Counted from the first letter of the stretch, positions 1-8,709 are shown. The stretch: DNA of 42,954 bases from an uncultured Synergistales bacterium (GCA_905233215.1 CAJODC010000015.1:1-42954), one strand, 5' to 3'. The notes: generated by a model from the sequence alone, not told the origin. Made by a program: numbers and translations.

Positions 1-1221
1 TTCACTGTCAAAGTGATTAACCCGATGGTCATCAACTACACGTTCAAAGACGGCACTGTCGGTACGTCATATTCCGATTTTGTTACAGTAAGCGGAGGAA
101 CAGCACCGTATACTTGGACTTACACGGGAACGCTTCCTAAGGGTCTGAGAGGTACTTATTCGGGTAACAGACAGACGCTCTCGGGAACGCCGACAAAAGC
201 GGGAACGTACGACTTCACGCTCACTGTCAAAGACAGCAACGGCAACAAGGCTACAAAGTCTTTCACTGTCAAAGTGATTGCCCCGATGTACATCAACTAC
301 ACGTTCAAAGACGGAAGTGTCGGTACGTCATATTCCGATTTCGTTACAGTAAGCGGAGGAACAGCACCGTACACTTGGACTTACACAGGAACGCTTCCTA
401 AGGGTCTGAGAGGTACTTATTCGGGTAACAGACAGACGCTCTCGGGAACGCCGAAAAAAGCAGGAACGTACACCTTCACGCTCACCGTCAAAGACAGCAA
501 CGGCAACAAGGCTACAAAGTCTTTCACCGTCAAAGTGATTGCCCCGTTGTACATCAACTACACGCTCAAAAACGGAAGAGTTGGTACGTCATATTCCGAC
601 TATGTTACGGTAAGCGGAGGAACAGCACCGTATACTTGGACTTACACAGGAACGCTTCCTAAGGGTCTGAGGGGTACTTATTCGGGCAACAAGATGACGC
701 TTGCAGGAACTCCAACAAAAGCAGGAACGTACACATTCAAGCTCACCGTCAAAGACAGTAACGGCAGCAAGTTGACAAAGTCTTTCACCGTTCAAATCGT
801 CTCTTCAACCGACCCAATCAGCGAGTCACAGAGTGATAAGTCGTCAAAGGAAGAAGCATCAGACATTGAACTTTCTGACGGCAAAACACCTCTTCAGAAG
901 GTTGACGACACATTACCTTCAGGAGAGGATACAGCTAACTTCACGCCTTCAGTGATTCTCAGCGTTGAAAGCGATGACATCGTTGAGACTTATGAAGGCA
1001 AAGACAGCGACATGGTGAAGGTCAAAGCAGACACACCGCTTCACTTCATCGTCAATGTCTCTGACGTGATCGTTTATGTTGACGAGAAAGCAGTCGATGA
1101 CATCACGGTATCGCCTGAAGGGAAATTCACACTTCCTGCCGAAATCGTACACGATGATTTCAAGGTAAGCGCGAAATCTGGTGAACTCGAATCCGAAGAA
1201 CTCTTCATCATCGCAGAGTAA
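1..1221 (+). CDS. Secreted/surface protein with tandem He_PIG (putative Ig) repeats, 5' partial
   Basis: The reading frame is open from the first base of the window, so the N-terminus lies upstream; 406 residues are visible. It holds three consecutive 87-residue repeats, each with the He_PIG-like pattern GTxYSDxVTVSGGTAPYTW, then LPKGL, SGTP, KAGTY and LTVKDSNG. Such domains are known from bacterial surface and extracellular proteins, where they form beta-sandwich modules. After repeat 3 comes a Ser/Glu/Asp-rich linker (about residues 275-315) and a C-terminal region of about 90 residues that I do not recognise, possibly another beta domain. There is no C-terminal membrane helix or sorting tail. 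A strong terminator follows directly. Function beyond a probable extracellular role is unknown. Confidence 0.75.
   Translation, partial: FTVKVINPMVINYTFKDGTVGTSYSDFVTVSGGTAPYTWTYTGTLPKGLRGTYSGNRQTLSGTPTKAGTYDFTLTVKDSNGNKATKSFTVKVIAPMYINYTFKDGSVGTSYSDFVTVSGGTAPYTWTYTGTLPKGLRGTYSGNRQTLSGTPKKAGTYTFTLTVKDSNGNKATKSFTVKVIAPLYINYTLKNGRVGTSYSDYVTVSGGTAPYTWTYTGTLPKGLRGTYSGNKMTLAGTPTKAGTYTFKLTVKDSNGSKLTKSFTVQIVSSTDPISESQSDKSSKEEASDIELSDGKTPLQKVDDTLPSGEDTANFTPSVILSVESDDIVETYEGKDSDMVKVKADTPLHFIVNVSDVIVYVDEKAVDDITVSPEGKFTLPAEIVHDDFKVSAKSGELESEELFIIAE
31..813 (+). repeat. Three tandem 261-bp direct repeats encoding Ig-like modules
   Basis: The units begin near 31, 292 and 553, each exactly 261 bp (87 codons). 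Units 1 and 2 are almost identical at DNA level over their whole length, including synonymous positions; unit 3 has more changes, mainly at its ends. Near-identity at silent sites indicates recent duplication or gene conversion, and the copy number may vary or be collapsed in an assembly. More units may lie upstream of the window edge, because the first 12 bases match the end of a unit. Confidence 0.9.
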
Positions 1222-1230
1222 CAAGCAAAA

Positions 1231-1270
1231 TTTTTCCCCTCTGGTCTTCATGGCCGGAGGGATTTTTTTT
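1231..1270 (+). terminator. Rho-independent terminator after the Ig-repeat gene
   Basis: An 8-bp stem (1237-1244 pairing with 1254-1261, one G-T pair) with a 9-base loop is followed by eight T residues (1263-1270). It separates the Ig-repeat gene from lepA. Confidence 0.85.
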
Positions 1271-1301
1271 GACGTGATATTATTTTCCTTGAGGTGAAAA
1301 A

Positions 1302-3056
1302 ATGAACAACATCAGAAACTTTTGCATAATCGCTCACATAGATCACGGAAAATCTACTCTCGCTGACAGATTACTAGAGTCAACAAACACAATATCTTCA
1401 CGCGAAATGAAAGCTCAAATCCTCGACTCTCTCTCCCTCGAACGTGAACGGGGCATAACAATAAAACTCGTTCCCGTCAGAATGGATTACACCGCAAAGG
1501 ACGGACAGAAATACATTCTCAATCTCATAGATACTCCCGGCCATGTCGATTTCGCTTACGAAGTCTCTCGTTCCCTCGCTGCCTGTGAAGGAGCGTTACT
1601 CGTTGTTGATGCTACACAAGGCGTTGAGGCTCAGACGGTAGCGAACGCTTATCAGGCAATCGAGCAGGGACTGGAAATCCTCCCGGTAATCAACAAAATA
1701 GATCTCCCGTCAGCAAGACCGGACAACGCAAAGCAGGAAATTTCCGATGTTGTCGGACTCGATGCAAGCAACGCCGTCTTGACCAGCGCGAAAACCGGCG
1801 AAGGAGTTACGGACATTCTCGAAAGAATCGTTACAGACGTTCCAGCACCAGAAGGAGACCCGAAAGCACCGTTGCAGGCATTGATATTCGACTCGGTCTA
1901 CGACAACTACAGGGGCGTTATATGCTACGTCAGAGTCGTGAACGGTACAATCAAGTCAGGTCAAAATATCATGTTCATGGCCAACGGCATCACTTACCCC
2001 GTCAACGAAGCTGGAGTGTTCAAACCCGGTTTCACTCCTGTCAATGAACTCAAAGCCGGTGAAGTCGGTTACGTTACGGCCAGCATCAAGACACTTGCTG
2101 AAGCTCAAGTCGGCGACACAATCACTGACGCTAACAACCCGGCAGGCTCACCGCTTCCCGGTTACAAGAAGGTCAAAAGCGTAGTATTCTGCGGATTCTA
2201 TCCTGTTGAACGGGACAATTACCCACAGCTCCGCGACGCTCTCGAAAAATTATGTCTCAATGACTCCGCCGTAACTTATGAGCCGGAAAGCTCGGAGGCT
2301 CTCGGCTTCGGTTTCAGGTGCGGTTTCTTGGGACTCCTTCACATGGACGTTGTACGGGAAAGATTGAGGGAAGAATACGGCGTTGAACTTGTCGCCACCG
2401 CTCCCAACGTAATTTACGAGGTCGTCAAAACTTCCGGCGAAGTAATCGAGGCTCACAGGCCGTCAGATTTTCCTGACCCTTCAGAGATTGACGAGATTAG
2501 AGAGCCTTACATCAAGTTATCAGTCTTCATGCCCTCAGAATTTACCGGGCGAGTCATGCAGTTGGTACAGGACAAGCGAGGAACGTATAAATCAATGGAC
2601 TACATAACGCCCGAAAGAGTCAGGCTTGTTTACGAAATGCCATTGTCGGAATTTATCGTTGACTTTCACGACAAATTGAAATCTCAGACTAGGGGCTATG
2701 CCTCGCTCGATTATGAACTTGTCGGACTGAAAGCCAGCGAACTTGTGAGGGTTGACATTTTGGTGAACGGTGAAGCAGCCGATGCCTTTTCGTTCGTCTG
2801 CCACAAAGATCAGGCGTATAACAGAGGCCACGCAGTCGTAACGAAACTGAAGGAGTTAATCCCGTCGCAATTATTCGAGATACCTATACAGGCATCAATA
2901 GGACGGCGTGTTATCGTCCGTGTGAATGTCAAGGCGTTGCGCAAGGACGTACTCGCTAAATGTTACGGAGGCGACATCACAAGGAAGCGTAAACTTCTCG
3001 AAAAACAGAAGGAAGGCAAGAACTCAAGAAGCGTTCTTGGCCTTCATGCAGGTTGA
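1302..3056 (+). CDS. lepA: Elongation factor 4 (LepA) with altered C-terminus
   Basis: This is the ribosomal back-translocase/biogenesis GTPase LepA (EF4), a cytoplasmic translational GTPase. The G1 motif AHIDHGKST (residues 11-19), DTPGH and NKID are present, and the LepA-specific C-terminal domain runs up to KQKEGK. The family normally continues with about 12 basic residues and then a QEAF-type end. Here the frame instead reads [11 protein letters not shown] and stops, while the +1 frame reads [11 protein letters not shown] and stops at 3070-3072. This fits an out-of-frame deletion of roughly 29 bp near position 3020 (length inferred from family alignment from memory). The RBS GAGGTG lies 6 bases before the ATG. 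The stop overlaps the start of hemW, the usual lepA-hemW pairing. The core GTPase is intact; the extreme tail is lost. Confidence 0.93.
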   Translation: MNNIRNFCIIAHIDHGKSTLADRLLESTNTISSREMKAQILDSLSLERERGITIKLVPVRMDYTAKDGQKYILNLIDTPGHVDFAYEVSRSLAACEGALLVVDATQGVEAQTVANAYQAIEQGLEILPVINKIDLPSARPDNAKQEISDVVGLDASNAVLTSAKTGEGVTDILERIVTDVPAPEGDPKAPLQALIFDSVYDNYRGVICYVRVVNGTIKSGQNIMFMANGITYPVNEAGVFKPGFTPVNELKAGEVGYVTASIKTLAEAQVGDTITDANNPAGSPLPGYKKVKSVVFCGFYPVERDNYPQLRDALEKLCLNDSAVTYEPESSEALGFGFRCGFLGLLHMDVVRERLREEYGVELVATAPNVIYEVVKTSGEVIEAHRPSDFPDPSEIDEIREPYIKLSVFMPSEFTGRVMQLVQDKRGTYKSMDYITPERVRLVYEMPLSEFIVDFHDKLKSQTRGYASLDYELVGLKASELVRVDILVNGEAADAFSFVCHKDQAYNRGHAVVTKLKELIPSQLFEIPIQASIGRRVIVRVNVKALRKDVLAKCYGGDITRKRKLLEKQKEGKNSRSVLGLHAG

Positions 3057-4141
3057 TACTGGTGAAAAGTAGAGGGCTTTATGTTCACGTTCCATTCTGT
3101 GAGAGAAAGTGCGGTTACTGTTCGTTTTACAGCGTGAGGAAAGACAACGGCCTTGTCTCATCGTGGCTTGAGGCTGTTGAACGTGAAGCAGGGCGTTATT
3201 CAGTCAACGGGCGTTTGAGGCTGTCGACTCTCTACATCGGCGGAGGGACTCCTACAGTTTTGACACTAAGCGAGTGGGAGCGTTTGATGTCAATCATCGG
3301 CAATAATTTCGACACTTCAACGCTCATTGAGGCAACATGTGAGGCTAACCCGAACTCATTGACGGCTGAACATCTTGCCTTCCTCAAGGCTGACGGTTTC
3401 ACGCGAATCAGTCTCGGAGTTCAGAGCCTGAAAGATTCTGAACTGTCGACACTCGGACGTGTTCATGATTCACGGACGGCACTTGACGCAATGAAGCTGG
3501 TGAAATCTTCGGGGCTTTCGCTTTCCTGTGATTTGATTTTCGCAATACCCGGACAGACTCTCAGAACGTGGGATTATTCCTTGAAGTCTGTGATTGAGTT
3601 TGCCGATCATGTCTCGTGCTACCAGTTGACGCTTGAGCCAGATGCGCCGATGTTTGAGCGTTACGGCCATGATGACTTGAACAGCGAGGGCTACAAGTTC
3701 TATCGTTACGCTCAATATTTTCTGCCTCTGAAGGGTTTTGAGCAGTACGAAATCTCGAACTTTGCGCCGGAAGGTTATGAGTGTCGGCACAATATCTCAT
3801 ACTGGAATCATTCTGATGTTATCGCTTTAGGGCCGTCTGCCGTGAGTTATGTTGACGGTGTGAGGTACTCGAATCCTCGAACGCTTGAGGATTATGTTGC
3901 TGACACTGAAGGGACATTCGAGAAATTATCGCCTAGAGAGTCAGCGTTTGAGCTTGCGATATTATCGTTGAGAACGAAATGGGGAGTGTTGCGGAAAAAT
4001 CTTTTGCCTGAAATTGAGTCGGCCATAATGAATATGCCTGATGATTTGTTTGTTTTCACGCCTGAGAGAATCGCTTTGTCAAAAAGAGGAATGAGGCTCG
4101 GTAATTCTGTGTGGAGCGAAATTCTGCTTCGTTCCGATTAG
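3053..4141 (+). CDS. hemW: HemW-like radical SAM protein (coproporphyrinogen III oxidase-like)
   Basis: The 362-residue protein has the radical SAM cluster motif CxxxCxxC at C16, C20 and C23 ([11 protein letters not shown]), followed by IGGGTPT for SAM binding. HemW is a heme chaperone derived from the HemN family, and the gene commonly follows lepA. The HemN/HemW type is supported by the fourth aromatic/Cys-rich context CGYC, the mid-domain LGVQS motif, and the C-terminal region with SYWN and LGPSAVSY. The start is uncertain: TTG at 3053 overlaps the lepA stop, and an in-frame GTG at 3062 leaves [13 protein letters not shown] as the N-terminus; neither has a strong RBS. No heme-synthesis gene is nearby, so the substrate role is not established here. 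Confidence 0.88.
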   Translation: MILVKSRGLYVHVPFCERKCGYCSFYSVRKDNGLVSSWLEAVEREAGRYSVNGRLRLSTLYIGGGTPTVLTLSEWERLMSIIGNNFDTSTLIEATCEANPNSLTAEHLAFLKADGFTRISLGVQSLKDSELSTLGRVHDSRTALDAMKLVKSSGLSLSCDLIFAIPGQTLRTWDYSLKSVIEFADHVSCYQLTLEPDAPMFERYGHDDLNSEGYKFYRYAQYFLPLKGFEQYEISNFAPEGYECRHNISYWNHSDVIALGPSAVSYVDGVRYSNPRTLEDYVADTEGTFEKLSPRESAFELAILSLRTKWGVLRKNLLPEIESAIMNMPDDLFVFTPERIALSKRGMRLGNSVWSEILLRSD

Positions 4142-4167
4142 CAATACCTGCCTCAATCCTTTATTCC

Positions 4168-5544
4168 CTAGAGATTCACATTCGGTATTGTCGCAAAGCC
4201 TTTCGCTAAATCCTCGTCTGTCGGAATATAATCGCTCATCGTTCCGTTGTTGTACTTCTCGTAAGCAACCATGTCAAAATATCCTGTTCCCGTCAGACCG
4301 AGAATGATTGTCTTCTCTTCGCCCGTTTCTTTGCACTTCAAAGCCTCGTCAATCGCAACTCGTATAGCATGACTCGATTCAGGCGCAGGCAAAATTCCTT
4401 CAACCCTTGCGAACATCTCGGCAGCCTCGAAAACGCTGGTCTGTTCAACCGCACGAGCCTCCATCATTCCATCGTGATAGAGCTGTGAAAGTATGCTGCT
4501 CATTCCGTGATACCTGAGACCGCCAGCGTGATTCGCGCTCGGTATGAAGTCATGACCCAGCGTGTACATCTTCGCCATCGGGCAGACCTTCCCTGTGTCG
4601 CAGAAGTCATAAGCGAATTTTCCCCTCGTGAAGCTCGGACAGCTCGCAGGCTCAACCGCTATGAACTGATAATCAGCCTCGCCCCTCAGCTTCTCGCCCA
4701 TGAACGGAGAAATCAGACCTCCCAAGTTCGAGCCTCCTCCAGCACAGCCGATGATGATGTCAGGCTTGATGCCGTACTTCTCACACGCCTTCTTCGTCTC
4801 AAGACCGATCACTGACTGATGAAGCAGTACCTGATTCAACACGCTTCCGAGTACGTACCTGTAGCCCTCAGTCGATACAGCAGCTTCAACAGCCTCGCTT
4901 ATCGCACAGCCTAGAGAGCCTGTAGTGTTTGGGTGTTCAGCGTTGATTTTGCGTCCGATGTTCGTTTCCATTGACGGCGAAGGCGTAACGCTTGCTCCGT
5001 ATGTCCTCATCACTTCACGGCGGAACGGCTTTTGTTCATACGACACTTTCACCATGTAGACTTTGCACTCAAGCCCGAAGAACGAACACGCCATAGCCAG
5101 AGCTGTTCCCCATTGCCCTGCGCCTGTCTCTGTCGTTACGCCCTTGAGGCCCTGCATCTTTGCGTAATATGCCTGAGCCATTGCGCTGTTCAGTTTGTGA
5201 GAACCTGACGTGTTATTACCCTCGAACTTGTAGAATATATGCGCTGGCGTTCCGAGCAGTTCTTCAAGAAATACGGCGTGTGTCAGCGGTGAAGGTCTGT
5301 ACATCTTGTATGCGCTGAGTATTCTTTCGGGTATGGGAATGTATGCCGTCGTATCGTCAAGTTCCTGACGTATCAGCTCGTCACAGAACACCGGCTGCAT
5401 TTCCTCAAACGTCATCGGCTTCATTGTCGCTGGATTGATTAGAGGCGCAGGCTTGTTCTTCATGTCTGCCCTGACGTTGTACCACGATGACGGTATCTCT
5501 GACTCCTCAAGATATATTTTGTACGGTACATCAAGTTTGCTCAT
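4168..5544 (-). CDS. trpB: TrpB2-type tryptophan synthase beta chain (PLP enzyme)
   Basis: The 458-residue protein is a fold-type II PLP enzyme of the TrpB2 class. TrpB makes tryptophan from indole and serine; TrpB2 forms often act without a TrpA partner. The PLP lysine lies in GNNTSGSHKLNSA (K117), GAGQWGTALAMA follows, and the phosphate-binding loop is GCAGGGSNLGG. The long N-terminal extension before TPLTHA is typical of TrpB2 rather than TrpB1. No trpA, trpC or other trp gene adjoins it, which fits a stand-alone indole-salvage enzyme. An AGGAGG RBS lies 7 bases before the ATG. It is divergent from the 5649 gene across about 100 bp. Confidence 0.92.
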   Translation of the reverse strand: MSKLDVPYKIYLEESEIPSSWYNVRADMKNKPAPLINPATMKPMTFEEMQPVFCDELIRQELDDTTAYIPIPERILSAYKMYRPSPLTHAVFLEELLGTPAHIFYKFEGNNTSGSHKLNSAMAQAYYAKMQGLKGVTTETGAGQWGTALAMACSFFGLECKVYMVKVSYEQKPFRREVMRTYGASVTPSPSMETNIGRKINAEHPNTTGSLGCAISEAVEAAVSTEGYRYVLGSVLNQVLLHQSVIGLETKKACEKYGIKPDIIIGCAGGGSNLGGLISPFMGEKLRGEADYQFIAVEPASCPSFTRGKFAYDFCDTGKVCPMAKMYTLGHDFIPSANHAGGLRYHGMSSILSQLYHDGMMEARAVEQTSVFEAAEMFARVEGILPAPESSHAIRVAIDEALKCKETGEEKTIILGLTGTGYFDMVAYEKYNNGTMSDYIPTDEDLAKGFATIPNVNL

Positions 5545-5648
5545 GTTCTAATCCTCCTGTTATCATAATGACCGCTATTATAATTCACCGTCAAATTTTC
5601 CATGTGTCATAATTGAGATAGAATAATGAAAAAATTGGAGGCTCTAAA

Positions 5649-6098
5649 ATGTTTGACAAAAAACTGAAAATTCTTGTCCTTCTCTCGGTGCTGGTCATGC
5701 CGATCTGTTCTTACGGTGCTGACATTTCCGTGATTGAGCGTGAAGCTATGATGATGAGAGTCGAACTGAACAGGCTGGGAAGCAATGACGATCCTTCCGA
5801 GAAAGAGGCCATTCTCAGGAAGATTGCTGACCGATGCAAAGGCACTGAAGAGGGCGAAGCTGCTTATTGGGATTTAGCCGACTTGTACCTTGACGGCTTT
5901 CCGTCCGAGATGCGTAAGGAAGCCTGCGAGATGCTTGAACTTTGTCTGCGTAATTATCCTAATTCTAGCCGTGCCGGTATGGTCAGGTGTAAACTTGCTG
6001 AACTCTATGACAATGGTAGCAAGAGACGTTCGGAACTGGTCAGGCTGGTGAAGAATGATTCGACATTGCCCAACGCTGTCAAGTCAACGCTGAATTGA
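5649..6098 (+). CDS. Small exported protein with TPR-like helical repeats
   Basis: The 149-residue product starts with a basic stretch and a hydrophobic core (LKILVLLSVLVMPICS) and a likely signal peptidase site after SYGA. An alternative reading of the C20 as a lipobox (VMPICS) is weak, since the consensus L-A/S-G/A-C is not met. The mature part is helical with TPR-like spacing (AYWDLADLYLDG, CLRNYPNSSRAGMVRCKLAELY), similar to YbgF/BamD-type tetratricopeptide segments. No specific family was recognised. GGAG lies 8 bases before the ATG. The last 20 bp overlap the convergent GNAT gene. Confidence 0.7.
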   Translation: MFDKKLKILVLLSVLVMPICSYGADISVIEREAMMMRVELNRLGSNDDPSEKEAILRKIADRCKGTEEGEAAYWDLADLYLDGFPSEMRKEACEMLELCLRNYPNSSRAGMVRCKLAELYDNGSKRRSELVRLVKNDSTLPNAVKSTLN

Positions 6099-6687
6099 TG
6101 ATTTTCATGTCTAACAGTCTTTCAGCGAGTGTATTTAGTTTGGCTCTCATACTGATTGGCGAGTCGTATTCGCGTTTTGCGGTTTGGATTTGATTGCGCT
6201 TGAAACCGAGATGTTCATAGAAAGAGACTCTGTGTTCGTAACAGTCGAGAGTCAAAAACGCTATTCCGCAGTGTTCCGTCAATCTGTAAGCCGTATGAAC
6301 CGCGAATCTAATCAGCATCTTTCCGAAACCTTTTCCATGATAATCAGAGGCTACAGCAAGACGGGCTATCTTCAACGCTGGCGATGTGCTGTAGCTCATT
6401 TTTCCTTCTTCTCGTTCCTGTACTTCAAGAGGTATAGCATCAGCGCAAAGTGAAACGTAAGCAATGAGTCCGTCAGCGTCATCATTGAGCAGGAGATGAG
6501 TCGTATTAGTGCCGCGCTCCTGCTCGGACAGTGCTTCATCGTGAAGGAAACTGTCCATTTCACGCGAGTGTTGACGAATCCGCCGACGCTGTTTAGAGTT
6601 CAGGCTCGCAACAAAATCATCGTGTTCAACGCATGAAAACGACTGCACAACCCGGAAATGCTTTTCGGATAATTTTTCGATAATCAT
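6079..6687 (-). CDS. GNAT-family N-acetyltransferase (possible toxin)
   Basis: The 202-residue protein has GNAT motif A at residues 109-124, with RLAV followed by DYHGKGFGKML, the acetyl-CoA pyrophosphate loop. It also has motif B, FYEHLGF (156-162), with Y157 in the place of the usual general-acid tyrosine. The N-terminal region is basic (KQRRRIRQHSR). The RLAV...GxGxG plus FYxxLGF arrangement is shared with tRNA-acetylating GNAT toxins (AtaT/TacT type), but it also occurs in ordinary GNATs. It starts directly after the stop codon of the 52-aa gene upstream, so the two are translationally coupled. This is the typical antitoxin-then-toxin order. The substrate is unknown; toxin activity is inference. 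Confidence 0.85.
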   Translation of the reverse strand: MIIEKLSEKHFRVVQSFSCVEHDDFVASLNSKQRRRIRQHSREMDSFLHDEALSEQERGTNTTHLLLNDDADGLIAYVSLCADAIPLEVQEREEGKMSYSTSPALKIARLAVASDYHGKGFGKMLIRFAVHTAYRLTEHCGIAFLTLDCYEHRVSFYEHLGFKRNQIQTAKREYDSPISMRAKLNTLAERLLDMKIINSALT

Positions 6688-6846
6688 TCAGTCGCGTCTT
6701 TCCCTTACAATCATTTTCGAGAACTCAGCTTCCAGCATCTCAAAGGCTCTGCGGGCTTTTTCACTCGTTTTGCTTTTGGCTTCTTCAAGAACTCTCAGAG
6801 CTTCCTCGCCTCTCAGCGTTGGGGTAGCAGCGATTTGTGTTGCCAT
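6688..6846 (-). CDS. 52-aa small protein upstream of GNAT, candidate antitoxin
   Basis: This short gene has a strong RBS (GGGAGG, 7 bases before the ATG at 6846) and ends in TGA at 6690-6688, immediately before the GNAT ATG. The peptide begins MATQIAATPTLRGEEALRVL and continues as a highly charged probable helix ending in REERRD-like residues (VRERRD). The TPTLxGEEAxRxLEE start resembles a family of short bacterial and archaeal ORFs that I recall next to acetyltransferases; I cannot verify this here. There is no ribbon-helix-helix signature of the classic DUF1778 partner. Size, charge, order and coupling suggest an antitoxin, but function is unproven. Confidence 0.7.
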   Translation of the reverse strand: MATQIAATPTLRGEEALRVLEEAKSKTSEKARRAFEMLEAEFSKMIVRERRD

Positions 6847-6914
6847 AACAATTCCTCCCTTACTAGTTTAGTTATGATAGCATACAGCACGTTGAAAAAA
6901 ATTTGCGTCATTTA

Positions 6915-6942
6915 TTGACAAGATAATATCTCGGTGTAAAAT
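6915..6942 (+). promoter_or_regulatory. Sigma-70-type promoter for the Synergist-CTERM protein
   Basis: A perfect -35 TTGACA (6915-6920) and -10 TAAAAT (6937-6942) are separated by 16 bp. The predicted start near 6949 leaves a leader of about 70 bases before the ATG at 7020. Confidence 0.7.
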
Positions 6943-7019
6943 GTGCAGCGTAGTTCTGCGTGTATTACTTAGTTCAGTTTAATACATTTTTATTATTCCG
7001 AAAGGAGTGCTTTAGTTTC

Positions 7020-8525
7020 ATGAAGAAGTTATTTGCGTTATTCCTCGTCGTTGCTATGCTCTCAGTAGCAGGCACAGCAATGGCAACAGTAACAGTCAGC
7101 CCTACTACGGTAACCGTAACAGTCGGGACTCCTGTGACCGTAACTGTAACCCTTTCACCTGACCATAATGGCAAAATGTCAGACCCTACGGCAAATGTTG
7201 ACTGGATATCAGTTGCGGCAAGCAGCGACAGCAAAACAGTATATGTCGCTACTATCAATCCGACAAGCTCAGTGTCTGCCGGCGATAAGAATGTTGAGTT
7301 CAGTTCGACCGAGAAGACGAGCGATGTTGCTGGTCACGCAGGCTGGACGACAACCGGGAAGCTCACTGTTACAGTAACCAACGCTTCCCCCAAGAAGATC
7401 GAGTACAACCAGCCTACTACTGGCGGAGAAGTGAAGAACGTCAAGGTTATCTCGAGCAATCTAGCAGTTGTGTTTACTCGTAATGCTTTTGCAGCGTCTG
7501 TGAAAGCGGCAGCTGCAAAAGTAGACGCCTTCTTTAAGAAGGCAGTTGAGGTAAAGACAGCGGTTGTCGCAGACCTCAGTAAAAAGCTCGGCGGTGCAGT
7601 TCCTGAAAATGCTGAAGTACGTGATGATACCAACATGACTGCGTACGAGAGTGCAAACTACACGGAAAACTCTACCTCCACGCAGAGCGTGTCAGTTGCT
7701 GATGCCAATTCCGACAACCTTGAGAAGGCAGCCGCAAGACTGAAGCTGTTGACTAACGATGACACCAAGAGAGCTATCGGTGTTATCCCTCCTTTCACAG
7801 TAAAGGCAGCTGGACTTCAGCCTATGAATTTGAGCGTTGACAAGACGTTCGCAGGCTACGAAGTCGGAATGAACATGGGTGCTTATGCGATTACTACTGC
7901 AAGCTCAGTGAGCACAGCGGCAGCACCGAACGGCGGCAACGAAGTCGTGTTCTTCAATAGCAAAGACGTTCAGGTTGAGAAAGTACCTACTGACGGTCAG
8001 CTTACAGCCATTGCGTATGTTGAACCCAACGTAGCGTATGAGCCTATCCTCTTTGTCGTAGTTCCCGCAGCGTCAGCAGACCAGTTCGATAAGGCTACCG
8101 GCACAACGTCAAAGGACGTAACAGTTGCTGACGAGGGTGTGGCTATTGATGCAGGACTCCTGGATCTTCTCTCGAAAGATCTCATAGCATGGGACACAAC
8201 TGGAACATACCGTCTCACATTGAAGGCCTTCAAAAACGGCGTGGCCCCTGAACCGGAGCAGAGCGGAACCGTTTACACGTGGGACATCGGCCTTAACTTC
8301 CCCGTCAAAACCGGAGGCTGGAGATTACATGCAGACGGCAAGACTTACAGCGGCGAATTTGAAGCCAGCGCAACCGGCATCGAAGCTACAACCAGCACTG
8401 ACGCGAAAGCAACGATTGACGTTTCAGACGCGGCTCTTTCCGTAGGAACGTACACAGTAACGTTAGGTGTAATTCCTGCCAGCTCAGACAGCAACACAGG
8501 AAGCGCAGCGAAGATGTCGGTGTAG
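7020..8525 (+). CDS. Exported surface protein, frameshifted before its Synergist-CTERM tail
   Basis: I place the start at ATG 7020, 12 bases after AAAGGAG; an upstream in-frame GTG at 6960 lies between promoter and RBS and is unlikely. The 501-residue product has a clear signal peptide (MKKLFALFLVVAMLSVAGTAMA). A valine/threonine-rich Ig-like N-terminal domain (VTVTVGTPVTVTVTLSP) follows. The central region, with alternating beta-type segments, is unrecognised. Translation ends at 8525 after AAKMSV. The -1 frame continues from about 8507 as SEDVGVGSSSGGC, a hydrophobic segment and RKK, stopping at 8609-8611. That is the pattern of the Synergist-CTERM sorting domain, so a single-base deletion around 8505-8512 seems to have cut the anchor off. 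Without it the protein may be released rather than processed at the surface. Confidence 0.8.
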   Translation: MKKLFALFLVVAMLSVAGTAMATVTVSPTTVTVTVGTPVTVTVTLSPDHNGKMSDPTANVDWISVAASSDSKTVYVATINPTSSVSAGDKNVEFSSTEKTSDVAGHAGWTTTGKLTVTVTNASPKKIEYNQPTTGGEVKNVKVISSNLAVVFTRNAFAASVKAAAAKVDAFFKKAVEVKTAVVADLSKKLGGAVPENAEVRDDTNMTAYESANYTENSTSTQSVSVADANSDNLEKAAARLKLLTNDDTKRAIGVIPPFTVKAAGLQPMNLSVDKTFAGYEVGMNMGAYAITTASSVSTAAAPNGGNEVVFFNSKDVQVEKVPTDGQLTAIAYVEPNVAYEPILFVVVPAASADQFDKATGTTSKDVTVADEGVAIDAGLLDLLSKDLIAWDTTGTYRLTLKAFKNGVAPEPEQSGTVYTWDIGLNFPVKTGGWRLHADGKTYSGEFEASATGIEATTSTDAKATIDVSDAALSVGTYTVTLGVIPASSDSNTGSAAKMSV

Positions 8526-8611
8526 GCAGTTCAAGCGGCGGATGCGCATCAATGGGATCAGTCCTCGCAGTGGCAGTTCTCGGCGCGTTCATCGCAGCTC
8601 GCAAGAAGTAG
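8507..8611 (+). pseudogene. Out-of-frame remnant: Synergist-CTERM sorting tail
   Basis: In the frame one base back from the gene above, this stretch encodes GSSSGGC followed by a roughly 17-residue hydrophobic run and a final RKK before TAG. Synergist-CTERM tails have a Gly-rich segment with a Cys, a transmembrane helix and a basic end, and occur at the C-terminus of secreted proteins in Synergistota. No start codon or RBS precedes it, so it is not a separate gene. It is best read as the displaced 3' end of the 7020 gene. Confidence 0.75.
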
Positions 8612-8651
8612 TACAACGCAGACAATACTACAATCAAGCAGTAATTTACAG

Positions 8652-8690
8652 CGTCCTCCTTGTTCAAGTGTGAACGGGGAGGGCGTTTTT
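8652..8690 (+). terminator. Rho-independent terminator
   Basis: A long 15-bp stem (8652-8666 pairing with 8671-8685, with three G-T pairs) and a 4-base loop are followed by five T residues. It lies after the displaced tail at 8611, so the transcript unit still includes the tail. Confidence 0.9.
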
Positions 8691-8709
8691 GTTGTGGTAG
8701 AATGGGACA

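Noticed and set aside
31-813. CRISPR-like or mobile repeat
   Set aside because: The repeats are contiguous, in frame, 87 codons long and encode protein domains; there are no spacers.
3010-3075. Programmed frameshift in lepA
   Set aside because: No slippery heptamer or stimulatory structure is evident, and residues between KEGK and QEAF are missing, which a frameshift would not explain.
5545-5648. Divergent promoter pair between trpB and the 5649 gene
   Set aside because: A TATAAT and TTGACG occur on the minus strand, but at wrong spacing to each other, so no site was assigned.
6960-7019. Upstream GTG start for the 7020 protein
   Set aside because: It lies between the promoter and a well-placed AAAGGAG, and would put 20 non-signal residues before a clear signal peptide.
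8500-8525. Programmed frameshift in the Synergist-CTERM gene
   Set aside because: The region has no X-XXY-YYZ slippery site; a simple indel is the more economical reading, though a mixed population is possible.
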